Shown here one piece after another: positions 35,132 to 45,273 of a stretch of DNA of 64,000 nucleotides. Source of the stretch: Laburnicola sp. R22_1 (taxonomy: Eukaryota; Ascomycota; Dothideomycetes; Pleosporales; Didymosphaeriaceae); contig JACONQ010000009.1 of assembly GCA_014281115.1 (NCBI GenBank), positions 868,001-932,000 on the forward strand, in the 5' to 3' direction. Numbering within the stretch: position 1 is the stretch's first letter; every line of letters begins with the position of its first letter. The position numbers and the translations under genes are program-made. The notes beneath the pieces are model-generated. The model saw only the letters and a list, made by a program, of their open reading frames with translations. It did not search any database and was not told where the DNA came from.

Positions 35132-37230
35132 CCGTGTTTCATCACCCGACGATCGGCCCCACCTGACGATCGATTTGGCAGGGTCCGTGCGTACAACTTT
35201 TGAAGCTGTACAACGCAATACAAATTGTATACAGGCCAGATTTTTTGGTGGAGAGCTTTTGAGAGGCATAGGAGACGATCGCGATACTTTATTAGGTGCG
35301 ATAACGCTCAGGGAGCCGTAAAGAGCGACCCCGGCGTGTACGCGCTGGCGTAGGCGCCACATCTACAACAGATGAAAAGTTGTACTCTACATCCTCCTCA
35401 TCAATTAAAGGAGGCGTAATAACCTTCTCCTTGCCCTTGCGCGTCACCTTGGAGGTGTTTTGGAGTGGGAGAGGAGCTTCTTGGATGCCTTTGGGGGCCT
35501 TGCTTTTGGTGCCCGAAGCGCCTGGGTTGACGCCAGGGCCCTGGGCGCGCTCCTCCTCTTGTATAGCCTTTGTACGCCTCTGCTCCTCCTGGATAGCCTT
35601 CCTCTGCTCCTTCTCTTGCTCCTTAGCCTTTGCCTCCTGATCTTTTTGTGCCTGGCGTTGGCGAGCTTCCTTGACCTTTGCGGGGGACCAAAATATTGCG
35701 CCGCCAGCGTAATCTGCAGGTGGTTCAAGCAGTAGAGGCTTTCCTTGCGTAGGGCGCTTCTTCTGGGCTAGCGCTTCTCGTAAACGCGTATTTTCATGGT
35801 TCAGGAGGGTGTTGCGCACTGAAATTGAGTGCATAGTGCGGGAGAGCTGCCGGGACCCCTCAGCGTAAGTATCAGAGACAACCTGGCGCAAGAGTCTCTC
35901 AATTTTACGCCAATCTGAAGCGCTAAGTACAGAAGAGCTGCTGTCGCTTGAGGATGGCCGCTCTAGGTCTATATTATTAAAGCGCTGAAGGATTACTTGG
36001 GGTTGAAAGGCACTACGCCAGTGGCCTTAAAGGCGCTGCAGATCGTGTTTTCTTGAAAGGAGCACTGCCAGGCCCTCTCAAACATAGCGAAGAAGTCGCG
36101 CTTTGTGACTCTTGAGAGGCCCTGGCACTTATCTAAGTACTCAGTAAGTTCAGCGGAGTAGGCAGTGCTGAGAGGCTTGAATAGCGCGACGTCGAGCGGC
36201 TGGAGCGTATGGGTTGAATGAGGTGGATAGATAGCCAGGAGGATCTTATTTTGATCGCAGTAGTCAATAAACTCCATTGTAACATGCGATCCATGGCCGT
36301 CAAGGAGTAGTAGACGATAATCGCGGCGCGCCTTTGCCTTAGTCTCCCTGTCAAACACCTGTTTGACCCATGCTAGGCCTAAATCGTTGTTCGTCCATCC
36401 ACTTGGTGATACCGCAAAGAAAGCTTTGTGTAAGGAATCGTCAAAATCTTGTAACCAGGTGTCTTGTATATTGTTTGACTGCGCTTGATAAATCAAGCAA
36501 GGCGTAAGAGAGCTTCCATCAGCGCAAATACATGCTAGCGTTGTAATCCACTCGCGATTGCCGTCCTGGAGCATTTGTTTAATGCCGCCGCTCTCATAGC
36601 GCTGTCGGGAGAAGACACGCTTCATTTTTGACAGCACCCCAATTAGGAAACCCTTCTCATCCATATTGTACATGTGGCGCTTGTCGACGTTATACTGCTC
36701 AATCTTTTTACGTAGGAGCTCGAAATATAGGGCGTACTTGAAGGCAGAGTCGGCGCGTTTACGTGAGGCGTCTATACCAGAGGTCCAGTGGGAAAGTAGG
36801 TCGACTTTGTGGCGTCGTATAAATCGGTCAACCCAGTTTTTGCCAGCAGGCTTCCCAGCTATTTCTGATGCGAAATTTCGTATCATCTCCTTTGTAGGGG
36901 GTAATCCTCGTTCGCAAAGGCCATTAATATATTGTAGAAGCTCAGTTTCCTGTTGGGTGTTGAGGAGGCGCTGGCTGTCGGCCAGCGCGTCGCGCGTGCC
37001 CTGCACCCTGCGATGCCGGCGCGACAACGTATTGCGATCGCAGCCATATTTTTGAGCGACTTTGGTGTAATTAGGCTTCTCAGAGATGCTCAGCGAGCTC
37101 AAATAGTCAAGAGCAGCACTTAATTCGGCCATATTCGTTGTATAGAGCGTTGCAAAAGGTGCCGAAGTTGGGCTGTTGAGGCGGAAAATCGATCGTCCGG
37201 TGGGGCCGATCGTCAGGTGATGAAACACGG
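35132..37230 (-). mobile_element. Near-intact pogo/Fot1-like element
   Basis: A 2099-bp element flanked by TA (35130-35131 and 37231-37232). The inverted repeats, about 45 bp, start CCGTGTTTCATCACC and differ at two positions. The encoded transposase has one frameshift but none of the nonsense codons that litter the copies at 4.6-15 kb, so this is the youngest of the three. It ends about 100 bp upstream of the start codon of BTB gene 2. Confidence 0.92.
35292..37132 (-). pseudogene. Fot1-like transposase with a single frameshift
   Basis: DDE transposase of the pogo/Fot1 group. The start MAELSAALDYLSSLSISEKP (37132) is preferred to an upstream in-frame ATG that lies outside the terminal repeat. 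A helix-turn-helix (YTKVAQKYGCDRNTLSRRHRR) and a CENPB-like domain (KNWVDRFIRRHKVDLLSHW) precede the catalytic core: Asp in HMYNMDEKGFLIG, Asp in LLLLDGHGSHVT, Asp in HTLQPLDVALFKPL. The first frame stops at 35993 in the FNP motif. The second frame continues with VILQRFNN, SASDWRKIERL and a Lys/Glu/Gln-rich coiled coil to 35292. One missing C in a run of four restores the join, so a 1-nt deletion is the simplest cause. A short intron is less likely because no splice signals are needed. Confidence 0.85.
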
Positions 37231-37332
37231 TAACATATTTCCGCGCCCAGCTGCGCACTTTGCTTCAGATTCTGCAGGGGCTCTCCACCATCTCACGTCA
37301 ACTTTCTGCAGTCAGCCAACTCGAAATCAATC

Positions 37333-38353
37333 ATGGCTGAAGCGGCACGTGATCAATTGCTCGCTGCTATCAAAGGGTGAGCATTCTCGCGGCGCAATTA
37401 AATCAGTATACCTAGGTAGCCCCAAGTCAACAATCTGCAGCTTGTATACCTAAGTAATGTACCTAGGTATCCTAGCTAACACGGGTCCAAAATGTGTCTC
37501 CAGAATTTCGATTCAGTAATGCGTATATGCTAACCATTGATGCACAGCATGCGGGATACTGGAGCGTATGCCGACCTTATCATTACCTGCCAAGATGAAT
37601 CGTACGATGTTCACAAAGTCGTGGTCTGCGCTCAATCGGACTTTTTCGCGAAAGCTGTGAACTTCAGCGTCGGCAAGGAGGCAGACGACAACAAAATTGA
37701 CTTGCCTGAAGACGACCCTGCCATTGTGGCGCTGCTGATTCAGTACTGGTACGAGGCGGAATACGACCCTATCTGTCCGCCGGCCGCACAACCCGCTGAC
37801 GGGCAAACGTACTACGCCCCGCAGTCTGCACCGCATTCGTGTTTGGGGACAAAAGGCTGTGGGAATCATCAATATATGAGCCGCATTTGCACGCATCATG
37901 AGTGCAGTAGTCAGTGCACCTACACCTGCTCCAACTTCATTTGCTCGACTTGCTGCGCTCCTCCAGCTGGTTCAGCTGAACAACTCATAACGCACGCCAA
38001 AGTCTACGAAGTCGCCGACAAATATGGTGTCACTGGTTTGAAAACACTCTCTGCAGAGAAGTTTAAACGTGAGTTGTTCCAAGAATGTGATTTCCGCATG
38101 GACAAGACAAACTTAGAGTGCTATAGGTGCCTGCTGGAAGTGGTGGAACGACACGAATTTTCCGGTGGCTGCGCAGCACGCCCTGTCCACCACACTGGAC
38201 TACGATACTGGACTTCGTGATACCGTGCATCAGACGATTGCTGCGCATATGGATTTGCTGGATAAGCCTGAGGTGGAGGATTTGTTGAGTACCTTTAATG
38301 GGCTTGCGTTTCGGTTGTTGAAGGAGAAGTTCAAGAAAGGTGGATCAGCTTAG
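37333..38353 (+). CDS. BTB/POZ protein 2
   Basis: 263 residues from exons 37333-37376, 37548-38068 and 38127-38353. The BTB core (YADLIITCQDESYDVHKVVVCAQSDFFAKA, then DLPEDDPAIVALLIQYWYEAEYDP) is followed by the family's Cys/His block (ICTHHECSSQCTYTCSNFIC then STC). The C-terminal part, reached only after splicing the third exon, reads KFKRACWKWWNDTNFPVAAQHALSTT, matching its paralogues in spacing. Exon 1 is 44 nt with the same phase-2 boundary as in BTB genes 3 and 4, which shows common descent by tandem duplication. A Fot1-like transposon sits immediately upstream and may have displaced its promoter. Confidence 0.83.
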
Positions 38354-38790
38354 GAGTCTGCGATGGGGTTGATTGGCTCACTGAAGATTTTCCTATGGTA
38401 GGAAGAGAATCTGGTGTGTGGTACCTCCCTATATGGGTAGTAGCATAAGACATGGAGAAATAAAGAGCATGTTCTGTGAATTACGCTTTTGTTGTTGACG
38501 TGGTCGCCTAGTCAAGTTTTACTAGGCCGTCGCTGTATCTTTATTCACCACTTGGCATCTCTGCCGCTTTAGCTTTCACCAGTCCGTGCAAGAATTCGTG
38601 CACACTTTACGTAATCAAAGCGCACCAAGAGCAGCGCAATCTAGCTTACGTAAAAATACTTTTGAAGTATTTATTGCAGGACTGGTGCTCTTGCCCGTTC
38701 GCCCACGCACCCGCGCTGAAGGCTTTTATCAACCTTGCGGCTCGCAGACAACTTCTCTCAGCTTTTGCCCTTGTCTGCATCCGCCTCGCC
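38354..38790. other. Intergenic between BTB genes 2 and 3
   Basis: No gene seen. It is expected to contain the 3' UTR of BTB 2 and the promoter of BTB 3. Confidence 0.5.
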
Positions 38791-39845
38791 ATGGCCAACA
38801 ATCTAGACACTAAGTTGCGCGAGTTGGTTCAAGCGTACGTCTATACACTTTGGCAGTGCTAGGCTAGGCTTTTCACAAGAAAGTGCCGGCCAGGGCTGTT
38901 TATCACGTTCTGCTACAGATGCTAAAATAAGCAGGTCCTTCAAATCAGGTGCGTACACCGACCTTGTCATCACATGTCGCGACGACAAGTATCAAGTTCA
39001 CCGCTTGGTCGTTTGCCCTCAAGTGGAATTCTTCGCCAAGGCAGTCCAGTTCCCAGGAAAGGTACGACACCCTCTTACAATTCCCATCTTGCGGCCTTCG
39101 TACAGTATGATGGCGCATTACTCTTGCAACCCCGCGTAGCTCACTGTACGGAGACCGAAGATCAGGAATTGTAGTTTCGTTCGACATGATATATGCTAAT
39201 GTCATAAAGGAATCCCAAGGAGGAAAGATTGAGCTGCCTGAAGACGAGTCTGCCATCATCAAACTCCTGATTCAGTACCTTTATGAAGGGGACTATAATC
39301 CGACATTGTCAGTCACTCAGCAGAAGAAAGCAAAGCCACGGTTTCCCTTCCCCCACCCCTGCGAAAAGAAACTCAAGAATGGTTCCTGCGACTTCCCATG
39401 CGATCATGTGGATATCTGTCCGCACCACCGTTGCAGCGACGACTGCGAGAATGATTGCCACAATTTCATTTGTCCTGAGTGTAAACCCGCTGCACCAGTT
39501 TCCGAATCTGCAAACACAACAAGCTCACCAAAGAATCTCCTAGTCCATGGCAAGATGTACGAGATCGGCGAGAGGTATGGCGTGACGGGGCTCAAAGATC
39601 TCGCGCAACGCAAGTTCGATATCACCTGCAACAACTTCTGGAAAGACAAGGCTTTCCCTACCGCCGCGCGATATGCCTACACATCAACGGTTGAGACGGA
39701 TCATGGCTTGAGGCGCATTGTACGCAAGATCATCTGCATGCACGTTTCACTTATCAAGAAGCCTGAGATTGAGACGCTGATGGAAGAGTTTGGGCTCACG
39801 ATGGGGATCTTCAGGGACAAGATGGAGAAGCACAAGTGGCGCTAG
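38791..39845 (+). CDS. BTB/POZ protein 3
   Basis: 268 residues from exons 38791-38834, 38935-39061 and 39210-39845, all joining in frame with GT/AG signals. The BTB domain reads YTDLVITCRDDKYQVHRLVVCPQVEFFAKAVQFPGK, then IELPEDESAIIKLLIQYLYEGDYNP. The Cys/His block is ICPHHRCSDDCENDCHNFIC then PEC, preceded by a further Cys-rich stretch (CEKKLKNGSCDFPCDHVD). The C-terminal helices (KMYEIGERYGVTGLKDLAQRKFD ... AARYAYTST) match BTB 1. It has an extra intron inside the BTB domain relative to BTB 2. Not seen: any extra domain that would reveal the partner or pathway. Confidence 0.84.
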
Positions 39846-41238
39846 GGCTGAGAAATGTGGAAGTGTGAGTAATATCTCGCGGGGATGCGATGTGGACTGA
39901 TCTTCCCTGACTTGTGGATGATGACTTTTTCTTCGGTGCACGGAATATCCTATGCTACCTCGAGATAGGTAATAATAAAAATACCGGACTTCATAGGAGA
40001 ATACCTATTAGAATAGTACCGTGCCCGCTACTGCATCGCTAATACTGCATCCTCGTTTAGTGATAAACATCCTACTTGTAAACTGATCGCTGCCCTACCT
40101 AAGGTAGGTATGTACAGCTGCAGGATAAAAGTTTAAGTACTTTTAGCTTGTGTATCGCCCATCCTAAGCTAACACGCATCCACAATTTTTTATCCTAGTA
40201 ATGTGTATTATTAGTGTGATCGTAGTATATTGCCCGTTTTAAGACCTCTTCAAGCATAGTATCACAGCTCTTGTGATTATTTAAAGAAACAGCATTTATA
40301 TACCTTATACTTAGAATTAGATCTGTAGTATATTTTATTTTTTTTAATTACTACAAATAATAATTTTTTTAATACACAGCGTAAGCTTAAAAGCTGTTAA
40401 GTAGTAGGTGACCAGAATAGTAGTAACTAAAGAAACTAAGAAACTTTCTAAAAGGTATTCTAAGACAGATATATTAATTAGGTATTCTATACTTAATACA
40501 CACCTGCGATTATATACTAGGTACTAGGTTTTAGTGCCTTCTATATTATCCCTCTTTATGTATTGTGTAGACTCGAACTAAGTTAGAGTCTCCCTTAACA
40601 ACAGTCTTTTAATACTCGATACACACCTTACTAAAATTTATTACTATTTTCTATATATAATGTTACTGCCACTATATACTAGGGACTAGGTTTCAATACC
40701 TTCTGTATTAACTCTCTCTCTAGGTATTGTGAGGAATTGAACTAGGTTATAATCTCCCATAATAACGGTCATTTAATACTCGATACACTAATAGCCTAGA
40801 AATTACAGCTCTCTCTAGGTATTGTAAGGACTCGAACTAGGTTAGAATCTCCCACAATGACGATTATTTAATACTCGATACACTAGCCCAGTAATCATAC
40901 GTTCTCGGGCTCCCAGGACGGGGTTATATGGTTCTAGGGTCATATGAGCACCTCGCACATGAGACTAGGTAGCTCCTCAGCCTACTCATTAATCTATACA
41001 TAACCCGTAAAATTCCCGTGACAGTAAATAACCTAGTTGTTCTTTCACTGTTATACTAAAGCGACGTAGTGTTTTCTCCACTAAGCTCGAGACAGTTACA
41101 TAAGGTAACGCTTTTCACTTCGGAGATTTTAGCGCGTTTGTTAGTATCTGGAGAAATTATTTTCCGGGCAGTCCGTCTGTTTATAAGTTCTGCAGCTCCC
41201 GCGACTCATTTCTTACGCAACCTTAACCCGAGATCAAC
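39846..41238. other. AT-rich intergenic region with degraded repeats
   Basis: No gene. From about 39950 it is strongly AT-rich. Between 40500 and 40900 it holds three related repeat copies (separate entry). The last ~200 bp before 41239 regain normal composition and should hold the promoter of BTB 4. Confidence 0.6.
40500..40880 (-). repeat. Short LTR-like repeats, three diverged copies
   Basis: On the minus strand each copy begins TGTnnnGGGAGA-TCTAACCTAG, continues GTTCGAGTCC and CAATACCTAGAGAGAG, and in the longer copies ends after ACCTAGTCCCTAGTATATAGTGG and GTAACA. Copies start at about 40602, 40765 and 40862. A fourth, inverted copy is at 44302-44396. TG...CA-like ends and a unit of roughly 100 bp suggest tiny LTRs (TRIM-type) or a SINE-like repeat. 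All copies are AT-shifted. Confidence 0.5.
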
Positions 41239-42356
41239 ATGGCGGAAGCTGCGCGCAAGCGGTTTCAAGAGTCCGTAAAAGGGTAAGACTCTTGTGGCAA
41301 CTTGAAAGATACACTTTGATTTAACACTTTCCTAGCTTTCTCTCCAGCGGAGACTACTCTGATCTCGTCATCACCTGCGGCTCCGGTACGGCTATACAAC
41401 CTTGAAAAAATGCAACTAGCTTGTCTGACCTCACTCTTTTCTCTAGACACATACAATGTGCATAAGGTCATCGTGTGCTCTCGAGCTAACGTCTTCGCCA
41501 AAAGCTGTTGGATTTGGCGGCCAAGTAAGTATGACTACAGACATTGGACAAACTTTTGAGTATAGTTGATTAGTCTTCGTATCGTCTATCCTGGGGTAGC
41601 ACGTTTTACTTAACTTTTGTCCTAGTACTGTATCACGTTCACAGCAGGAGAAGATTAACATTCACCAGGAATCGCAGGATGGCAAGATCGATCTACCAGA
41701 GGATGATCCGAGCACCGTAAAGTTGTTGGTCCAGTATCTGTACGAGGGCGAGTACGATCCGAAACTACCTTCAGAAGACGGCGGTACGACCAAGGCTTCA
41801 GACTGTCAAGCCCGCGCGCGACGCAAACGGTAACTGCTACAACTACCAATTTCCTCATAATTGTATGGAAAAAGGCTGCCATTTGAATGGGTTCTACCAC
41901 GTAAGACGAGTTTGCCCCCATCACCACTGTGGAACCCAGTGCAATTACAATTGTTCATCTTTCACTTGCAAGAAGTGCTCCGGCACCCCTCCTGCTATCG
42001 AAGGCACCTCGGACCAGCTAGTGGTACATTCAATGCTCTATGAGGCCGCTGATAAGTATTATGTGGTTGGATTGAAGGACCTCTGCAAGGAGAAGTTCAG
42101 TCGGGCCTGCGAAAACTTCTGGACCGACGACAGGTTCACGATTGCCGCCCACCACGCCTGGTCGACGACTCCAGACAATGACAAGGACCTCCGCTATATT
42201 GTCTTAGGAACCATTGAGGGCCACCCGGGGCTTCTAAATAAGCTTGAGGTGCATGATCTCATGTCTAAGCACAATGGTATTGCTTTCCAATTGCTGATGA
42301 CCCTCGCCGATAGGATAGGGATCCTAGACATGGATGCTCCGAACGCAAGATCATAA
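41239..42356 (+). pseudogene. BTB/POZ protein 4, two frameshifts
   Basis: Same gene structure as BTB 2 and 3: exon 1 41239-41282 (44 nt), then 41348-41385, 41447-41524 and 41669-42356. The start MAEAARKRFQESVKG and the BTB core (GDYSDLVITCGS, DTYNVHKVIVCSRANVFAK) are clear. A run of four A at about 41499-41502 adds one base compared with the expected VFAKAVGF. A second +1 shift lies near 41796-41801, after which CYNYQFPHNCMEKGCHLNG, the Cys/His block VCPHHHCGTQCNYNCSSFTC and the C-terminal helices read on normally to 42356. Each shift alone would destroy the protein. Sequencing error in homopolymers is possible for the first. Confidence 0.78.
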
Positions 42357-42809
42357 GCAGAAAGAATGGCAGGTACCGAATAACATCATATTTCGACTGA
42401 AACACTTGGGGTTTACCTACAAATATGGCCCATAAAGAATGCATACCTTTGCACTCGCAAAAAATGAATAGTAGTTTAAGCCCGCTGCCCGCATACACTC
42501 TCAACGGTCGACTGTGAAGACCCATTAGAGGTACTGAATGTAAACAATTGGTTAAGAATGACAGCGATAATCTATTTGAACTAGATTTCATTGCTGTGAC
42601 AAAGAGTATGGAAGCCGTTTTGCAGTGCGCCGGACTGATGATGTCTGACGTCACCGTGCCTAACCATTTCCGGCCCTCATCATAGCCACCCTCACCATCA
42701 TCACCACAACAATCACCCCTTCGTCTTCAAAGTTGTTATCCAACCCTTCCCATTCCCTGAAGTCATTCTAGCTACAATAATTCTATAAATCAAGAAGCGC
42801 ACTACAACT
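42357..42809. other. Intergenic
   Basis: No gene seen. The last 150 bp are CA-rich and likely hold the promoter and 5' UTR of the next gene. Confidence 0.5.
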
Positions 42810-43586
42810 ATGGTCGTCTCAACCCGCAGCAAGACCACCCAAACCCACCTCGAGGAATTTGGAACCAAGCCCCCAAGAGGACGCAAAGCAGGCACAACGA
42901 AAGATCCCAAAGACATTACTCAAAAGAAAGAATCAGGGACGAACAAGCGCAAAGCATCCGTGTCCACCTCTGGAAAGCCAGCCAAACAGAAAAAAACATC
43001 ACAACCAAAGAAAGAATCCAACTCGACCCAGGCAGAAGATTCCTCAACTATATTGATCAACCGCGCACCCGTGTTGCAGCTTTGGTCTGCATGCGTGACA
43101 CATCGACTATACCCATCGCTCCCATGGTCAACTTGCATCAGCGCCGGCTCCGCCATCAGCACAATATGCGCTGTTGCAAAGGGCCGGTCAATCGGCACGA
43201 TTTCCGAGAAAGACGACTCTGAGGAGAAAAATCGCAAACGAAAGGAGGCCAAGAAGAAGCAAGCTGATTTAGACGAGATACACGTCATGCAGTTCAACCT
43301 CAAGTTGAAGGATGGACTAGCGATTGTGGGAAGTGAGCAGAAAGGCAAGCCTGCAAATGAGGATGCGCTGAAGAAGAAGTTTGGAGAGGCGCAGTATGAT
43401 AGGACGAGGAGGCGTTTTGAGGAGGGGTTGAAGTCATGGGATGAGGATGAGGAAGAGAAGTTGAATAAAGAGGCTTTCCGATTCTATGAGGAGTTTCGAC
43501 CGGCTGTTAAGAGTAGGCAGAAAGGTTGGGGGAGGAAGGGAGAGCTGGATTTGGAGACGGTGAGAAGTGTGGTGCAGAAACAGTAG
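42810..43586 (+). CDS. Conserved fungal protein of unknown function, basic N-terminus
   Basis: A 258-residue single-exon protein. Residues 1-85 are Lys/Thr/Ser-rich with several basic clusters (KRKASVSTSGKPAKQKK), consistent with nuclear or DNA contact. Residues ~90-135 (INRAPVLQLWSACVTHRLYPSLPWSTCIS ... AVAKGRSIG) resemble a widespread small fungal family that starts with a RAPVLTLW-type motif. Residues ~170-220 (LKDGLAIVGSEQKGKPANEDALKKKFGEA) match the second half of that family. The role of the family is unknown to me. The middle KKDD/EEKNRKRKEAKKK stretch separates the two halves. Confidence 0.7.
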   Translation: MVVSTRSKTTQTHLEEFGTKPPRGRKAGTTKDPKDITQKKESGTNKRKASVSTSGKPAKQKKTSQPKKESNSTQAEDSSTILINRAPVLQLWSACVTHRLYPSLPWSTCISAGSAISTICAVAKGRSIGTISEKDDSEEKNRKRKEAKKKQADLDEIHVMQFNLKLKDGLAIVGSEQKGKPANEDALKKKFGEAQYDRTRRRFEEGLKSWDEDEEEKLNKEAFRFYEEFRPAVKSRQKGWGRKGELDLETVRSVVQKQ

Positions 43587-44128
43587 GATAACTTCAGTAT
43601 TTGATTTGGGCATTCGAACCTAGGATGGCTTGAGAAAACCGCTGGGGATGCTGATTTCGGCCAAAGATCTCATCGATTTCTAACTCAATAGGCCTGGCAG
43701 GACTTGGACTGTCCCCTCGCTCGTTGGGAACGCCGACCTTTCAACGTATCTTTCCGCAGGGTTTGCGTGGTGCCCTAGATTGTACGTTAAGACGATACTT
43801 GATCATCGTTGTTCGGAGTCGACATAGGTCATCCTCTGAAGACATAGTGGCTATCTTTGATTCGATTTTCACGTCGACGTCTTAACTATGCAACTCTGTG
43901 CTTGGCCGAAGCACCGCTTCCTTGTGCCACGGAGGCGCAGCCACTTCGCTGCATCTTCTCAGTGGGGGTTATCATATTGTCTGAGCCCTTTTAACCCCTA
44001 AAATACTATAGGGGTTTTAGATAAGTTTATGTCACGTGTTTTCGCCTATGCACCTAAGCATGCTAAGTAATCTATAAATTAGTAATTCTACTAATTAATA
44101 TTTTTATGTTGTGCTAAATTTATCTACC

Positions 44129-44245
44129 TAGGGGTAGGACAACAAAGGCTTTTATCTTAAATAATATAGTAACAAAAAAAGTAGAGCCCCCTGCTTAATA
44201 AACAAAAAGAGCGTAAAAAGATAATTATAAAAAAGCATAATAACT
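44129..44245 (+). repeat. One-arm remnant of the MITE seen at 2122-2432
   Basis: Begins CTACCTAGGGGTAGGACAAC and follows the left arm of the 2122-2432 element through GAGCCCCCTGCTTAATAAAC and AAAAAGAGCGTAAAAAG. It differs mostly by C/T and G/A changes. No second arm was found, so it is truncated or its right half is replaced. Confidence 0.8.
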
Positions 44246-44301
44246 ATAAGGTATAGATTTTCTATCAATTTACTACTTTAGTATTGAATATCTTTGTTGT
44301 G

Positions 44302-44396
44302 TGGAGATTCTAACCAAGGTCGAGTCCGCACTATACACAGAGAGGAGTAAAATAGGAGGCACTAAAACCTAGTACCTAGCACATAGTGGTAGTAAC
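44302..44396 (+). repeat. Short LTR-like repeat, fourth copy
   Basis: Starts TGTTGTGTGGAGATTCTAAC and ends ...TAGTGGTAGTAACA. It is inverted relative to the three copies at 40.5-40.9 kb and is the least AT-shifted of the set. Confidence 0.5.
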
Positions 44397-44763
44397 AAAA
44401 TATACACAAAATAATGATGATTTTGTTGTTAACTTTCTTTACAGCAGCATTGTTAACAATAGTTAATAGACAGTCTGCCATCTGGCATAACTAAGTTATA
44501 TGTTATCTCTTAACTGGTGGACTGTTGGAGAGCCGTAGTGGACCTACGCGGAGTTGTAACCGCGGGAGCAGTGTGGGCAATAGGACGCTTAACTATAGTT
44601 TGGTTGTCGCGTTCGCGACCTAGTAGTAGCGCAACCATGGTTCGCCATACGTACAGCGTATAAAGTCTGCCTCTTGCGATGTTGGCGACGCCTAGTACAC
44701 CAAATCTTTATCTTTAACGCACAACTACTACTACTATCTTTTGAATTTAGCTCTTCATCCATT

Positions 44764-45273
44764 ATGTCTGGCGACGCGATAATATTCTGGTGGCCTGACT
44801 ATACTACTTTTTCTACACAGGGCAGCACAGCTGTGGTGAAGTTCTAAGAGTATATAGAGGATTAGCTAGGCAAAGTTAAGGATAATCCCTAGAGATTTAG
44901 CGATCTTATACGGCAAGCAGGGTTGTTAGAGGGGCCTCTTAATCTTAATATCTTTAACAACACCTAGCCCTAGCTGTTTAGGCCCTATTAGCTAGTTCTA
45001 CAACTCTAGATCCTGGAGTGCAAAGCACTCCTTTAGTACCTAGATAGAGGGTTAGGTTGGGCGTTTATACTGCAATAATAGGACAAAGCAAAGGCGTTGC
45101 TAGAGAAGCTTAAAGACAAGGACTGGCAAAGCAAAGGCACAGGGCGGCTGCTAGATAATAAGCAGCAGTTCCTTAGGGACTGTAGGAGTTTGAAAGCGCA
45201 GCTGTGGCGCGAGAAGCTTGTGGACGCGGTGGCGATTATCTAGGGTGCTGTTAAGGCGGGGGACCGCAACTAA
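44764..45273 (+). pseudogene. Unrecognised ORF destroyed by C-to-T nonsense changes
   Basis: From ATG 44764 (MSGDAIIFWWPDYTTF) to TAA 45271 a 170-codon frame is interrupted by about a dozen stops, nearly all TAG plus two TAA, each one base from CAG or CAA. Between stops the sequence stays protein-like (LIRQAGLLEGPLNLNIFNN, WAFILQ, KALLEKLKDKDWQSKGTGRL, LWREKLVDAVAII). There is no frameshift. It is probably part of a transposable element degraded by RIP. I do not recognise the family. Confidence 0.65.

Larger units (their letters stand above)
43587..44763. other. Repeat-rich AT region, no intact gene
   Basis: Holds a MITE remnant, one LTR-like repeat and, from about 44500, the 5' flank of a decayed ORF. 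Nothing else is recognised. Confidence 0.55.

Noticed and set aside
35993..35993. A programmed frameshift shared by the Fot1-like transposases at 13.4-15.1 kb and 35.3-37.1 kb.
   Set aside because: Both change frame in the same direction, but at different places: near the GWTNN block in the older copy and at the FNP motif in the younger. Independent 1-nt mutations explain this better.
40560..40880. tRNA genes, because GTTCGAGTCC resembles a T loop.
   Set aside because: No acceptor stem, anticodon arm or D arm can be formed. The motif is part of the LTR-like repeat.
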